Assembly (NCBI RefSeq): GCF_018860705.1 | Contig: NZ_JAHKQA010000004.1 | Location: 62,001 to 126,000, forward strand | DNA length: 64,000 bases | Source: Citreicella sp. C3M06 | GTDB lineage: Bacteria > Pseudomonadota > Alphaproteobacteria > Rhodobacterales > Rhodobacteraceae | Reading direction: 5' to 3' | Shown here: positions 27,663 through 34,764 of the stretch, piece by piece | How positions within the stretch are numbered: the stretch's first letter is position 1 | Layout: every line of letters starts with the position of its first letter | The notes under the pieces: generated by a model | Seen by the model: only the letters and a program-made list of their open reading frames with translations | Told to the model about the DNA's origin: nothing | Database searches by the model: none | Translations under genes and position numbers: made by a program

Positions 27663-30467
27663 TCAGTGGGCTTCGGCCCAGTTGCGGCCCATCCCGGCAT
27701 CGACCACCAGCGGCACGTCAAGCTTGACCACCGGCTCCGCCGCGCCTTCCATGACGCGCTTTGCGGTGGCGATGAGCTCGTCCTCGGCGCCCTTGTCCAC
27801 CTCGAAGATCAGTTCGTCATGAACCTGAAGCAGCATCGTCGCAGGCAGCTTGGCAATGGCCTCGGGCATGCGGATCATCGCGCGGCGGATGATGTCGGCG
27901 GCGGTGCCCTGAATCGGCGCGTTGATCGCGGCGCGCTTGGCAAACCCGGCGCGCGGCCCGCCAGCGGCGATCTCGGGGGTGTGGATCACCCGCCCGAACA
28001 GGGTTTCGACCCGCTTGTGTTCCTTGGCAAAGGCGGTGGTGTCTTCCATGTAGGTCTTGATGCCGGGGAAGCGCTCGAAATAGCGGTCGATGAATCCCTG
28101 CGCCTCGGAGCGGGGAATCCGCAGGTTGCGGGCAAGGCCAAAGCCCGAAATGCCATAGATGACACCGAAGTTGATCGCCTTGGCCTGGCGGCGCACCTCC
28201 GGGGTCATCTCTTCCATCGGCACGTTGAACATCTCTGAGGCGGTCATCGCGTGAATGTCCTGCCCATCGCGGAACGCCTGTTTCAGCGCTTCGATATCGG
28301 CCATGTGGGCAAGGATGCGCAGCTCGATCTGCGAATAGTCGAGCGAGACCAGCGTGCGCCCTTCGGCGGCGACAAAGGCTTCGCGGATGCGCCGTCCTTC
28401 TTCGCTGCGCACGGGGATGTTCTGCAGGTTCGGATCGGTCGATGCCAACCGCCCGGTGCTGGCCCCGGCGATGCTGTAGGAGGTATGAACACGCCCCGTG
28501 TCGGGGTTGATATGGCCCTGCAGCGCATCGGTATAGGTCGATTTCAGCTTGGAAATCTGCCGCCAGTCCAGCACCCGCCCGGGCAGTTCATGTTCGGTGG
28601 CAAGGTCTTCGAGAACATCGGCCCCGGTGGCATAGGCCCCGGTCTTGCCCTTCTTGCCGCCGGGCAGGGACATCTTGTCGAACAGGATCTCGCCCAGCTG
28701 CTTGGGAGAGCCGACGTTGAACTTTTCGCCCGCAAGCTCGTGAATTTCATCCTCGAGCTGCGCCATCTTCTGGGAAAACGCATTGGACATGCGCGACAGC
28801 GTCTCGCGGTCGACCTTGACGCCGGATTTCTCCATCTCGGCCAAGACCGGCACCAGCGGGCGTTCCAGCCCTTCGTAGACACGGGTGACACGGGCGCGGT
28901 GCAGCTGCGGTTTGAACAGCATCCACAGGCGCAGGGTGATGTCGGCATCCTCGGCGGCATATTTCACCGCGTCCTCGATCGGCACCTTGTCGAAGGTAAT
29001 CATGCTCTTGCCGCTGCCAAGGAGCGACTTGATCGGGATCGGCTCATGCGACAGGTAGCGTTCGGACAGCGTGTCCATGCCATGCCCATGCAGGCCCGCG
29101 TGCATGGCGTAGGACATCAGCATGGTGTCATCGATGGGCGCAACGCCGATGCCATAGCGCGACAGCACCTTGGCATCGTATTTCATGTTCTGCCCGATCT
29201 TGAGCACGCTCGGGTCTTCGAGAAGCGGCTTGAGCAGGGCCAGCGCGTCGTCCAACGGCATCTGCCCCTCGGCCAGCGCGTCGCTGCCGAACAGATCGTC
29301 GGTGCTGGCGGCGCGGTGAATGAGCGGGATGTAACAGGCCTGCCCCGGCTCGATGGCCAGCGACACGCCAACCAGATCGCAGGTCATCTCATTGAGGCCG
29401 GTGGTCTCGGTATCGACCGCGACCCAGCCGCGCTGATGCGCCTGCGCAATGAAGGGCGCGAGGTCTTCGGCGGTCTTGACCCAAGTATAGCCGGCCGGGT
29501 CGATGGGCGGAATTTCGGGCGCATCCTGCGGGGCAGAGGCCTCGGGCGCGGATTCGGGGATCACGGGGGCCTCGGCCTGAAGCGCATTGGCAACGCGCTT
29601 GGTCAGGGTGCGGAACTCCATCTCGGTCAAGAATTTCAGCAGGATGTCGGCGTCGGGTTCGCGCACTTCCAGCCCGTCGAGCGTGACATCCTCCATCACC
29701 ATCTGGTCATCGAGCTGCACCAGCTTTTGCGAAAGCTCGATCTGTTCGCGCTTTTCCACAAGGGTCTGGCGGCGCTTGGGCTGCTTGATGGTCCCGGCCT
29801 GATCCAGCAGGGACTGTAGATCGCCGTATTCGTTGATCAGCAATGCGGCGGTCTTGATGCCGATGCCGGGCGCGCCGGGGACGTTGTCGACGGAATCGCC
29901 CGCGAGCGCCTGCACGTCGACCACGCGCTCAGGGTAGACGCCGAATTTCTCGTGCACCCCGTCGCGGTCGATCAGCTTGTTCTTCATCGCGTCGTACATC
30001 ACGACTCCGTCGCCGACCAGCTGCATCAGATCCTTGTCCGACGAAACGATGGTCACCGCGCCGCCTGCTTCGCGCGCCTGCCGGGCGAGGGTGGCGATGA
30101 TGTCGTCGGCCTCGAAGCCTTCTTTCTCGATACAGGCGATGTTGAAAGCGCGGGTAGCGTCGCGGGTCAGCGGGATCTGCGGACGCAGGTCCTCGGGCAT
30201 TGCTTCGCGGTTGGCCTTGTAAAGGTCGTAAAGATCGTTGCGGAAGGTGTGGCTGCCCTTGTCGAAGATGACCGCCACATGGGTTGGTGCATCGGGGCCA
30301 GCGTTATCTTCGACATACTTCTGCAACATGTTGCAAAAGCCCGAAACCGCCCCGATGGGCAGCCCGTCGGATTTGCGGGTCAGCGGTGGCAGCGCATGGT
30401 AGGCGCGGAAGATAAAGGCCGATCCGTCGATCAGGTGCAGGTGGCAGCCCTTGCCGAACTGGGTCAT
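27663..30467 (-). CDS. polA: DNA polymerase I
   Basis: A 934-residue three-domain polymerase for Okazaki-fragment maturation and repair. The 5'-3' nuclease is residues 1-300 (LIDGSAFIFRAYHALPP, VSSDKDLMQLVGD, GIGIKTA). The 3'-5' exonuclease at about 345-540 keeps its acidic residues (VAVDTETTGL, QNMKYDAKVL, YAAEDADITLRL), so proofreading should be active. The polymerase domain has motif A LVSLDYSQIELRILAH, motif B RRQAKAINFGVIYG and motif C LQVHDELIFEV. The ATG at 30467 has GGGAGA upstream. Confidence 0.98.
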   Translation of the reverse strand: MTQFGKGCHLHLIDGSAFIFRAYHALPPLTRKSDGLPIGAVSGFCNMLQKYVEDNAGPDAPTHVAVIFDKGSHTFRNDLYDLYKANREAMPEDLRPQIPLTRDATRAFNIACIEKEGFEADDIIATLARQAREAGGAVTIVSSDKDLMQLVGDGVVMYDAMKNKLIDRDGVHEKFGVYPERVVDVQALAGDSVDNVPGAPGIGIKTAALLINEYGDLQSLLDQAGTIKQPKRRQTLVEKREQIELSQKLVQLDDQMVMEDVTLDGLEVREPDADILLKFLTEMEFRTLTKRVANALQAEAPVIPESAPEASAPQDAPEIPPIDPAGYTWVKTAEDLAPFIAQAHQRGWVAVDTETTGLNEMTCDLVGVSLAIEPGQACYIPLIHRAASTDDLFGSDALAEGQMPLDDALALLKPLLEDPSVLKIGQNMKYDAKVLSRYGIGVAPIDDTMLMSYAMHAGLHGHGMDTLSERYLSHEPIPIKSLLGSGKSMITFDKVPIEDAVKYAAEDADITLRLWMLFKPQLHRARVTRVYEGLERPLVPVLAEMEKSGVKVDRETLSRMSNAFSQKMAQLEDEIHELAGEKFNVGSPKQLGEILFDKMSLPGGKKGKTGAYATGADVLEDLATEHELPGRVLDWRQISKLKSTYTDALQGHINPDTGRVHTSYSIAGASTGRLASTDPNLQNIPVRSEEGRRIREAFVAAEGRTLVSLDYSQIELRILAHMADIEALKQAFRDGQDIHAMTASEMFNVPMEEMTPEVRRQAKAINFGVIYGISGFGLARNLRIPRSEAQGFIDRYFERFPGIKTYMEDTTAFAKEHKRVETLFGRVIHTPEIAAGGPRAGFAKRAAINAPIQGTAADIIRRAMIRMPEAIAKLPATMLLQVHDELIFEVDKGAEDELIATAKRVMEGAAEPVVKLDVPLVVDAGMGRNWAEAH

Positions 30468-30560
30468 GGTCGCGTCTCCCGGTGCTATGCGCTGGGGCCC
30501 GGTTTGCCACGCCGCGCGCCCGCCTTCCAGAGGGAATGGCGTGTTGGTGGGGGCAGAGGG

Positions 30561-30664
30561 GGGCCAGCCCCCCGCCTTCGGCTCCCCCCGGAGTTTATCT
30601 TGCAAGATGAAATGCAGAGCGCGGCGCCTGTTCTTCATCTTGCCAAATAAACTCCCGCCGGAGG
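30561..30664. repeat. Two inverted copies of the intergenic repeat between polA and the mbfA-like gene
   Basis: On the minus strand 30561-30612 reads TTCATCTTGCAAGATAAACT followed by CCGGGGGGAGCC and GGGGGGCTGGCCC. On the plus strand 30633-30664 reads CTTCATCTTGCCAAATAAAC followed by TCCCGCCGGAGG. The two face away from each other and match the copy at 5176 in block order. The 238 bases between polA and the next gene hold little else. Confidence 0.6.
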
Positions 30665-30705
30665 CAGGCCGGATATCGCAAGCCGGTGCGCCGAATGGGC
30701 AGGGG

Positions 30706-31680
30706 TTAACCGCTGCCGATCAGGACCCCTGCCGCAAGCACCAGAGCGCCGCCCAGAACAACTTGCATGGATGCCCGCCAGAAGGGCGTTTCCATGAAGC
30801 GATTCTGAATCCAGGCGATGGCCCAGAGTTCGAAGAATACGATGATCCACGCGATGGTCGTTGCGGTCCAGAAATGTGGGATCAGGTAGGGCAGGGCATG
30901 TCCCAGCCCGCCGACCGTGGTCATCACGCCCGAGGCGATGCCGCGTTTCAGCGGGGAGCCCCGCCCCGACAGTTCGCCGTCGTCCGAAGCGGCCTCGGTG
31001 AAGCCCATCGAGATGCCTGCGCCGACCGATGCCGCAAGGCCGACGAGAAACGTCGTCCAGGGGTCCTGCGTTGCAAACGCCGTGGCGAAGATCGGGGCGA
31101 GCGTCGAGACCGAGCCGTCCATCAGCCCTGCAAGCCCCGGCTGCACCCATGTCAGAACGAATTTGCGGTGGGCCATGCGGTCTTCGTCTTCGCGGGTGTC
31201 GTCGTCGAGGTGGGTTCGTTCAAGCTCGAGCGAGCTTTTCCCATGGCGGGCTTCGGCAGCCGCAAGATCGCCCAGCAGCCGGCGAGTCGAGGCGTCGGTG
31301 CTGTGCCGGGCGGCGTCTCGGTAAAAGCGTTCGGCGTCGTGTTCCATGTTCTCCGCCTCGGCGCGGATACGCTCCAGCGACAGGTTTGCGGTCAGCCAGA
31401 CAGGACGGCGGGCGTAGAACCCGGCGACATGTTCGCGCCGGATCAACGGGATCACATCGCCGAACCGCACCCGGTGCGCCGCGATCAGCGCTTTGCGATG
31501 GGCGTCTTCTTCAACCGCCATACCGTCGAACACCTTGGCGCTGTCGGGATAGTCCGCGCGCAGCATTTCTGCGTAGCTGCGGTAGATGCGCGCGTCGTCC
31601 TCTTCGGAGGAGATCGCGAGGGCGAGCACCTCTTGTTCGGAGAGGTCGCGGAACCGGCGGCGCAGATTGAAGAATCGCAT
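30706..31680 (-). CDS. mbfA: MbfA-like protein: ferritin-like domain fused to VIT1-type membrane domain
   Basis: A 324-residue protein. The N-terminal rubrerythrin/ferritin-like domain (residues 1-165) carries the diiron ligands in SSEEDDARIY, AVEEDAHRKAL, ENMEHDAERFY and AEARHGKS. The C-terminal CCC1/VIT1-like domain has about five membrane segments (VQPGLAGLMDGSVSTLAPIFATAFA and following). Family members in rhizobia export iron or protect against it and are controlled by Irr. An Irr-type palindrome lies 16 bases before the ATG here, which agrees. The name follows the domain layout and the site. Confidence 0.88.
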   Translation of the reverse strand: MRFFNLRRRFRDLSEQEVLALAISSEEDDARIYRSYAEMLRADYPDSAKVFDGMAVEEDAHRKALIAAHRVRFGDVIPLIRREHVAGFYARRPVWLTANLSLERIRAEAENMEHDAERFYRDAARHSTDASTRRLLGDLAAAEARHGKSSLELERTHLDDDTREDEDRMAHRKFVLTWVQPGLAGLMDGSVSTLAPIFATAFATQDPWTTFLVGLAASVGAGISMGFTEAASDDGELSGRGSPLKRGIASGVMTTVGGLGHALPYLIPHFWTATTIAWIIVFFELWAIAWIQNRFMETPFWRASMQVVLGGALVLAAGVLIGSG

Positions 31681-31695
31681 GTTGGGGCCTATGAT

Positions 31696-31710
31696 TTAGA
31701 ATGATTCTAA
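31696..31710. promoter_or_regulatory. Irr-box (iron control element) before the mbfA-like gene
   Basis: TTAGAAT-G-ATTCTAA is a perfect 7-bp inverted repeat matching the alphaproteobacterial ICE pattern TTTAGAA-N3-TTCTAA. It lies 16-30 bases before the mbfA-like start, where Irr would block transcription when iron is low. The divergent tetR gene starts 150 bases away on the other side. Confidence 0.8.
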
Positions 31711-31859
31711 GGTACTGCCTTGCTCAGAGGATGCAAGTCGGAAACGCCAGCACGAACGCGGCGGATGCGCCCATTGCCTTGACCTTGCTCAAGCTGAGCG
31801 GGGGTTGCCCGGATTGCGACCGCCGCGCTATGGTCCTGTGCACTATGGGGAGGCAGTCG

Positions 31860-32480
31860 ATGGAGGACGGCGCGGGGCCCGTGCGGCGTGGTCGCAAATA
31901 CACACAGGTGCTGCAAGGCGCCGGCGAGGTGTTCCTGCGCGATGGGTTTGAAGGTGCCAGCGTCGATGATATCGCCCGCGCGGCGGGCGTGTCGAAGGCA
32001 ACGCTTTACAGCTATTTCCCCGACAAGCGCTTGTTGTTCATGGAGATGGCCCGCGCGCAGTGCAGCGCTCAGGCTGATGACGCGATGACAGCGATCAATC
32101 GCTCACTGCCGCCAGCTCAGGTGCTGCGCGAGGCGGGGATGCGGTTTCTGCACTATATTCTGTCTGAGGAGGCGCTGCGGGTGTTCCGCATCTGCGTCGC
32201 GGAGGCCGACAGGTTCCCCGAGCTTGGTACCGAATTCTATGCCTCTGGCCCGCGTCTGATGCATGGACAGCTCAGCGCCTACCTTGCCGAAGCCGCCGCG
32301 CGCGGCGAGTTGTCGATTGACGATTTGTCCATCGCCACCGACCAGTTCATCGAGCTTTGCAAGGCGGATTTGTGGCTCAAGCGGGTTTTCGGCATCCGCG
32401 ACAGCTTTTCCGCGGAAGAGCAAAGCCACATTGTCAGTGCCGCGGTGGCCACCTTTCTTGCCCGCTACGGGGCGGGGTGA
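31860..32480 (+). CDS. TetR/AcrR family transcriptional regulator
   Basis: A 206-residue repressor. The N-terminal helix-turn-helix is seen in FEGASVDDIARAAGVSKATLYSYFPDKRLLF at about residues 30-60. The C-terminal ligand domain carries the VFRICVAEADRFPELG segment common in AcrR-like regulators. I chose the ATG at 31860 because GGGGAGG lies just upstream; codons further up give a long cysteine-rich extension without support. It is divergent from the mbfA-like gene, but no shared function is shown. Confidence 0.88.
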   Translation: MEDGAGPVRRGRKYTQVLQGAGEVFLRDGFEGASVDDIARAAGVSKATLYSYFPDKRLLFMEMARAQCSAQADDAMTAINRSLPPAQVLREAGMRFLHYILSEEALRVFRICVAEADRFPELGTEFYASGPRLMHGQLSAYLAEAAARGELSIDDLSIATDQFIELCKADLWLKRVFGIRDSFSAEEQSHIVSAAVATFLARYGAG

Positions 32481-32546
32481 TCGCTGCGAGGGGCCCTTTG
32501 CGAGCAGAAGGGGGCAAGCAGCGATCGTGTCCTTGCGAGCCGGCCG

Positions 32547-33257
32547 TTAGTCGAGCCGGCGCACCAGCAGCTGGTTGCCGGGGCCGCGCTTGGTCTCGAA
32601 CACCTTCAGGTCTGACACCAGATCCGACAGCTTGCGCTTGCCATAGGTGCGGGTGTCGAAATCGGGGTTTGCCGCGGTGATGAACTGGCCGAGTTGGCCA
32701 AGCGTGTACCAGTCGTCTTCCTGCTCGATGGCGTCCATGGCGGTGAAGATCAGGTTGCGGGCCTCATCCAGTTTGCCGGTCGGTTTGGGGGCCTGATTGC
32801 CGGGTTTCTGTTCCGGTGCACCGTCAAGGTTTTCCAGAAAGATGAACCGTTTGCAGGCCTTGCGGAAGGCATCCGGCGTTTTCTGCATCCCCATGCCGAA
32901 CACGTCGAGCCCCTGTTCGCGGATGCGGCTGGCGAGCCGGGTGAAATCGCTGTCGGAACTGACCAGCACGAACACGTCGAATCGCCCGGTGTGCATCAGG
33001 TCCATCGCGTCGATGACAAGGCTGATGTCCGAGGCGTTCTTTCCGACGGTGTTGGCGGGCGAGTGCAGCGGCACGAGGCCGAATTCGGCGGTGATCTTCG
33101 ACCAGCCCGCCATCTGCTGACTGGAGAAATCGCCGTAAAGACGCCGCACCGACGCCTCTCCAAGCGAGGCCAGCTCGTCGAAAATTGCCTTGCAATACTT
33201 AGGCGAGGTGTTGTCGGCGTCGATCAGGACGGCAAGCAGTCTTGGCGCATCGGCCAT
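32547..33257 (-). CDS. NYN (PIN-like) domain protein with C-terminal LOTUS/OST-HTH domain
   Basis: A 236-residue protein. The N-terminal LabA-like NYN domain (1-150) has acidic PIN-type residues in AVLIDADNTSPK, NASDISLVIDAMDLM and VLVSSDSDFTRLASRIREQG. The C-terminal 65 residues (LDEARNLIFTAMDAIEQEDDWYTLGQLGQFI onward) match a LOTUS/OST-HTH RNA-binding domain. NYN proteins are predicted RNases. Its ATG directly follows the stop of the GNAT gene (TGAATG), so it is the last gene of a three-gene operon. Confidence 0.85.
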   Translation of the reverse strand: MADAPRLLAVLIDADNTSPKYCKAIFDELASLGEASVRRLYGDFSSQQMAGWSKITAEFGLVPLHSPANTVGKNASDISLVIDAMDLMHTGRFDVFVLVSSDSDFTRLASRIREQGLDVFGMGMQKTPDAFRKACKRFIFLENLDGAPEQKPGNQAPKPTGKLDEARNLIFTAMDAIEQEDDWYTLGQLGQFITAANPDFDTRTYGKRKLSDLVSDLKVFETKRGPGNQLLVRRLD

Positions 33258-33779
33258 TCAGGTATCCTTCCCGGCGGACGGGTCCGCCTTGAGTGTCTTG
33301 TACATCACCAGAGCATCGACGTAGCCCTTTGTCGGGTGATGGAAAGCGTTGGGCAAGCGCCCGACGATGTCAAAGCCGCCCCGTTCCCACAGGCCCACGG
33401 CCCGGGTGTTGGTCGAGACGACAAAATTGAATTGCATGGCGTGAAACCCCATGTCGCGCGCGGTTTGCAGCGCGTGTTCCAGCATGCCCCGCGCCACGCC
33501 ACGCCCCTTCTGGGCGGGATCGGTGACAAAGCCGCAGTTGCACACATGGCTGCCGCCGCCGGCCTGATTGCGCAGGATGTAATACGAGCCAGAAAAACTG
33601 CCGCCCAGCGTTGCGCTGAACACGCTGCGCCCCGGTCCGGTCCAGTAGGCAATGGCGTCCTCGCGCGGGATGTCGGGGTCGATGGCATAGGTGTCGCCCG
33701 CACGGAACACCGGCTCGAGCACGCGCCAGAGCTGCTCGCTGTCGCGGGGGTCATAGGGGCGGATGGCGAGGTCGGTCAT
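33258..33779 (-). CDS. GNAT family N-acetyltransferase
   Basis: A 173-residue acetyltransferase. The core is CNCGFVTDPAQKGRGVARGMLEHALQTARDMGFHAMQFNFVVSTN, with the acetyl-CoA loop QKGRGVA near residue 92, then NTRAVGLWERGGFDIVGRLPNAFHH. The start overlaps the end of the ion-channel gene by four bases; GAGGGAG precedes the ATG. Substrate unknown. Confidence 0.88.
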   Translation of the reverse strand: MTDLAIRPYDPRDSEQLWRVLEPVFRAGDTYAIDPDIPREDAIAYWTGPGRSVFSATLGGSFSGSYYILRNQAGGGSHVCNCGFVTDPAQKGRGVARGMLEHALQTARDMGFHAMQFNFVVSTNTRAVGLWERGGFDIVGRLPNAFHHPTKGYVDALVMYKTLKADPSAGKDT

Positions 33780-34555
33780 GTTTCTCCCTCGGTCTGGATA
33801 TGGACATGGGCACCGCAATGCTTGCAATGGATCGCGTCGCGGTCGTGCAGCGACAATCCGCAGCGGTGGCAGGCCTGACGCACCTTAGCCGGGCGGAACA
33901 GCACCTGCGCCAACCGCAGGAACAGCGTGACGCCAAAGATCATCACCAGCACCGAGATCAGCCGCCCGAGCGAGCCTTGCAGCGTGATGTCGCCGAAACC
34001 GGTCGTGGTCAGGGCGGTGACGGTGAAGTACAGCGCATCGGCGTAATTGGCAATCTGCGGGTTTTGCAGGTGCTGGGTGGCATAGACGAGGCCGGTCATC
34101 ACGAAGACAAAGACAATCAGGTTCAGCGCTGCGGTGAACTCGTCCTGATAGCGGCGAAAGAACGGCACGTCGGCGCGCAGCCGGGCCAGCAAATGGTAGG
34201 TGCGCAGAAACCGCAGCGTGCGCACCACGCGCAGAAAGCCCAGCCCTTCGCCCGCCAGCGGGGCCAGAAACGACACGATCGAGGCCAGATCGGCCCATGT
34301 GTGGGGGTTGATGAAAAACCGCAGCCGGTTGCGTTCGATGATCAGGCGGGCGGCAAAATCCGCAAGGATGACGACGCCGAACATCATGTCCATAATCGCG
34401 ACCGCCCGGCCATGTTCGGTGAACGAGGTCGCGATGACGAAAAGGATCGTCACCACGTCGAACAGCAATATCCCGTAGCGGAAGCGATGCGCGGTATCGC
34501 TGCCGCCCTCGTAAAGCTCCCGAACTGTATCGAGCGCCTTGCCCGCCATGCCCAA
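33776..34555 (-). CDS. Voltage-gated K+ channel-like protein with C-terminal zinc ribbon
   Basis: A 259-residue ion channel. Hydrophobic segments resemble S1-S4; the S4-like segment RVVRTLRFLRTYHLLARLR carries spaced arginines. The pore loop is YFTVTALTTTGFGDITLQG, with a TTGFGD selectivity filter. After the last membrane segment (LISVLVMIFGVTLFLRLAQ) comes a small zinc ribbon, C-x2-C-x12-C-x2-C (CHRCG ... CKHCG), near residues 230-250. That addition is unusual for a channel. First gene of the channel-GNAT-NYN operon. Confidence 0.88.
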   Translation of the reverse strand: MGMAGKALDTVRELYEGGSDTAHRFRYGILLFDVVTILFVIATSFTEHGRAVAIMDMMFGVVILADFAARLIIERNRLRFFINPHTWADLASIVSFLAPLAGEGLGFLRVVRTLRFLRTYHLLARLRADVPFFRRYQDEFTAALNLIVFVFVMTGLVYATQHLQNPQIANYADALYFTVTALTTTGFGDITLQGSLGRLISVLVMIFGVTLFLRLAQVLFRPAKVRQACHRCGLSLHDRDAIHCKHCGAHVHIQTEGET

Positions 34556-34581
34556 CCTGTCGCTAATGCCTTGGTCTTCAA

Positions 34582-34611
34582 CCTATAGGGCGGGGCAGGC
34601 GGGGCGGGCAA
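34582..34611 (-). promoter_or_regulatory. Possible promoter of the K+ channel operon
   Basis: The minus strand reads TTGCCC, 18 bases, TATAGG, 27 bases before the channel ATG. The spacer is almost pure GC. Read by eye only. Confidence 0.3.
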
Positions 34612-34711
34612 GGCGCTATTGCCAGCGAGGGCCGGGCCCGACGGGTCGGCCATGTTCTGACCCTGGGGCGGGGCGGTCGGCCATGGTGGCTTTTGGGGCG
34701 GGATCTTGAAA

Positions 34712-34743
34712 TGAAAATACCGCCGCGCTGGGCGCGCGGCGGT
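34712..34743 (-). terminator. Rho-independent terminator of clpA
   Basis: The minus strand forms a 10-bp perfect stem ACCGCCGCGC/GCGCGGCGGT with a 5-base loop, followed by ATTTTCATTT. It lies 22 bases past the clpA stop. Confidence 0.8.
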
Positions 34744-34764
34744 GTGTCTGTTCTGTGCTGGCGA

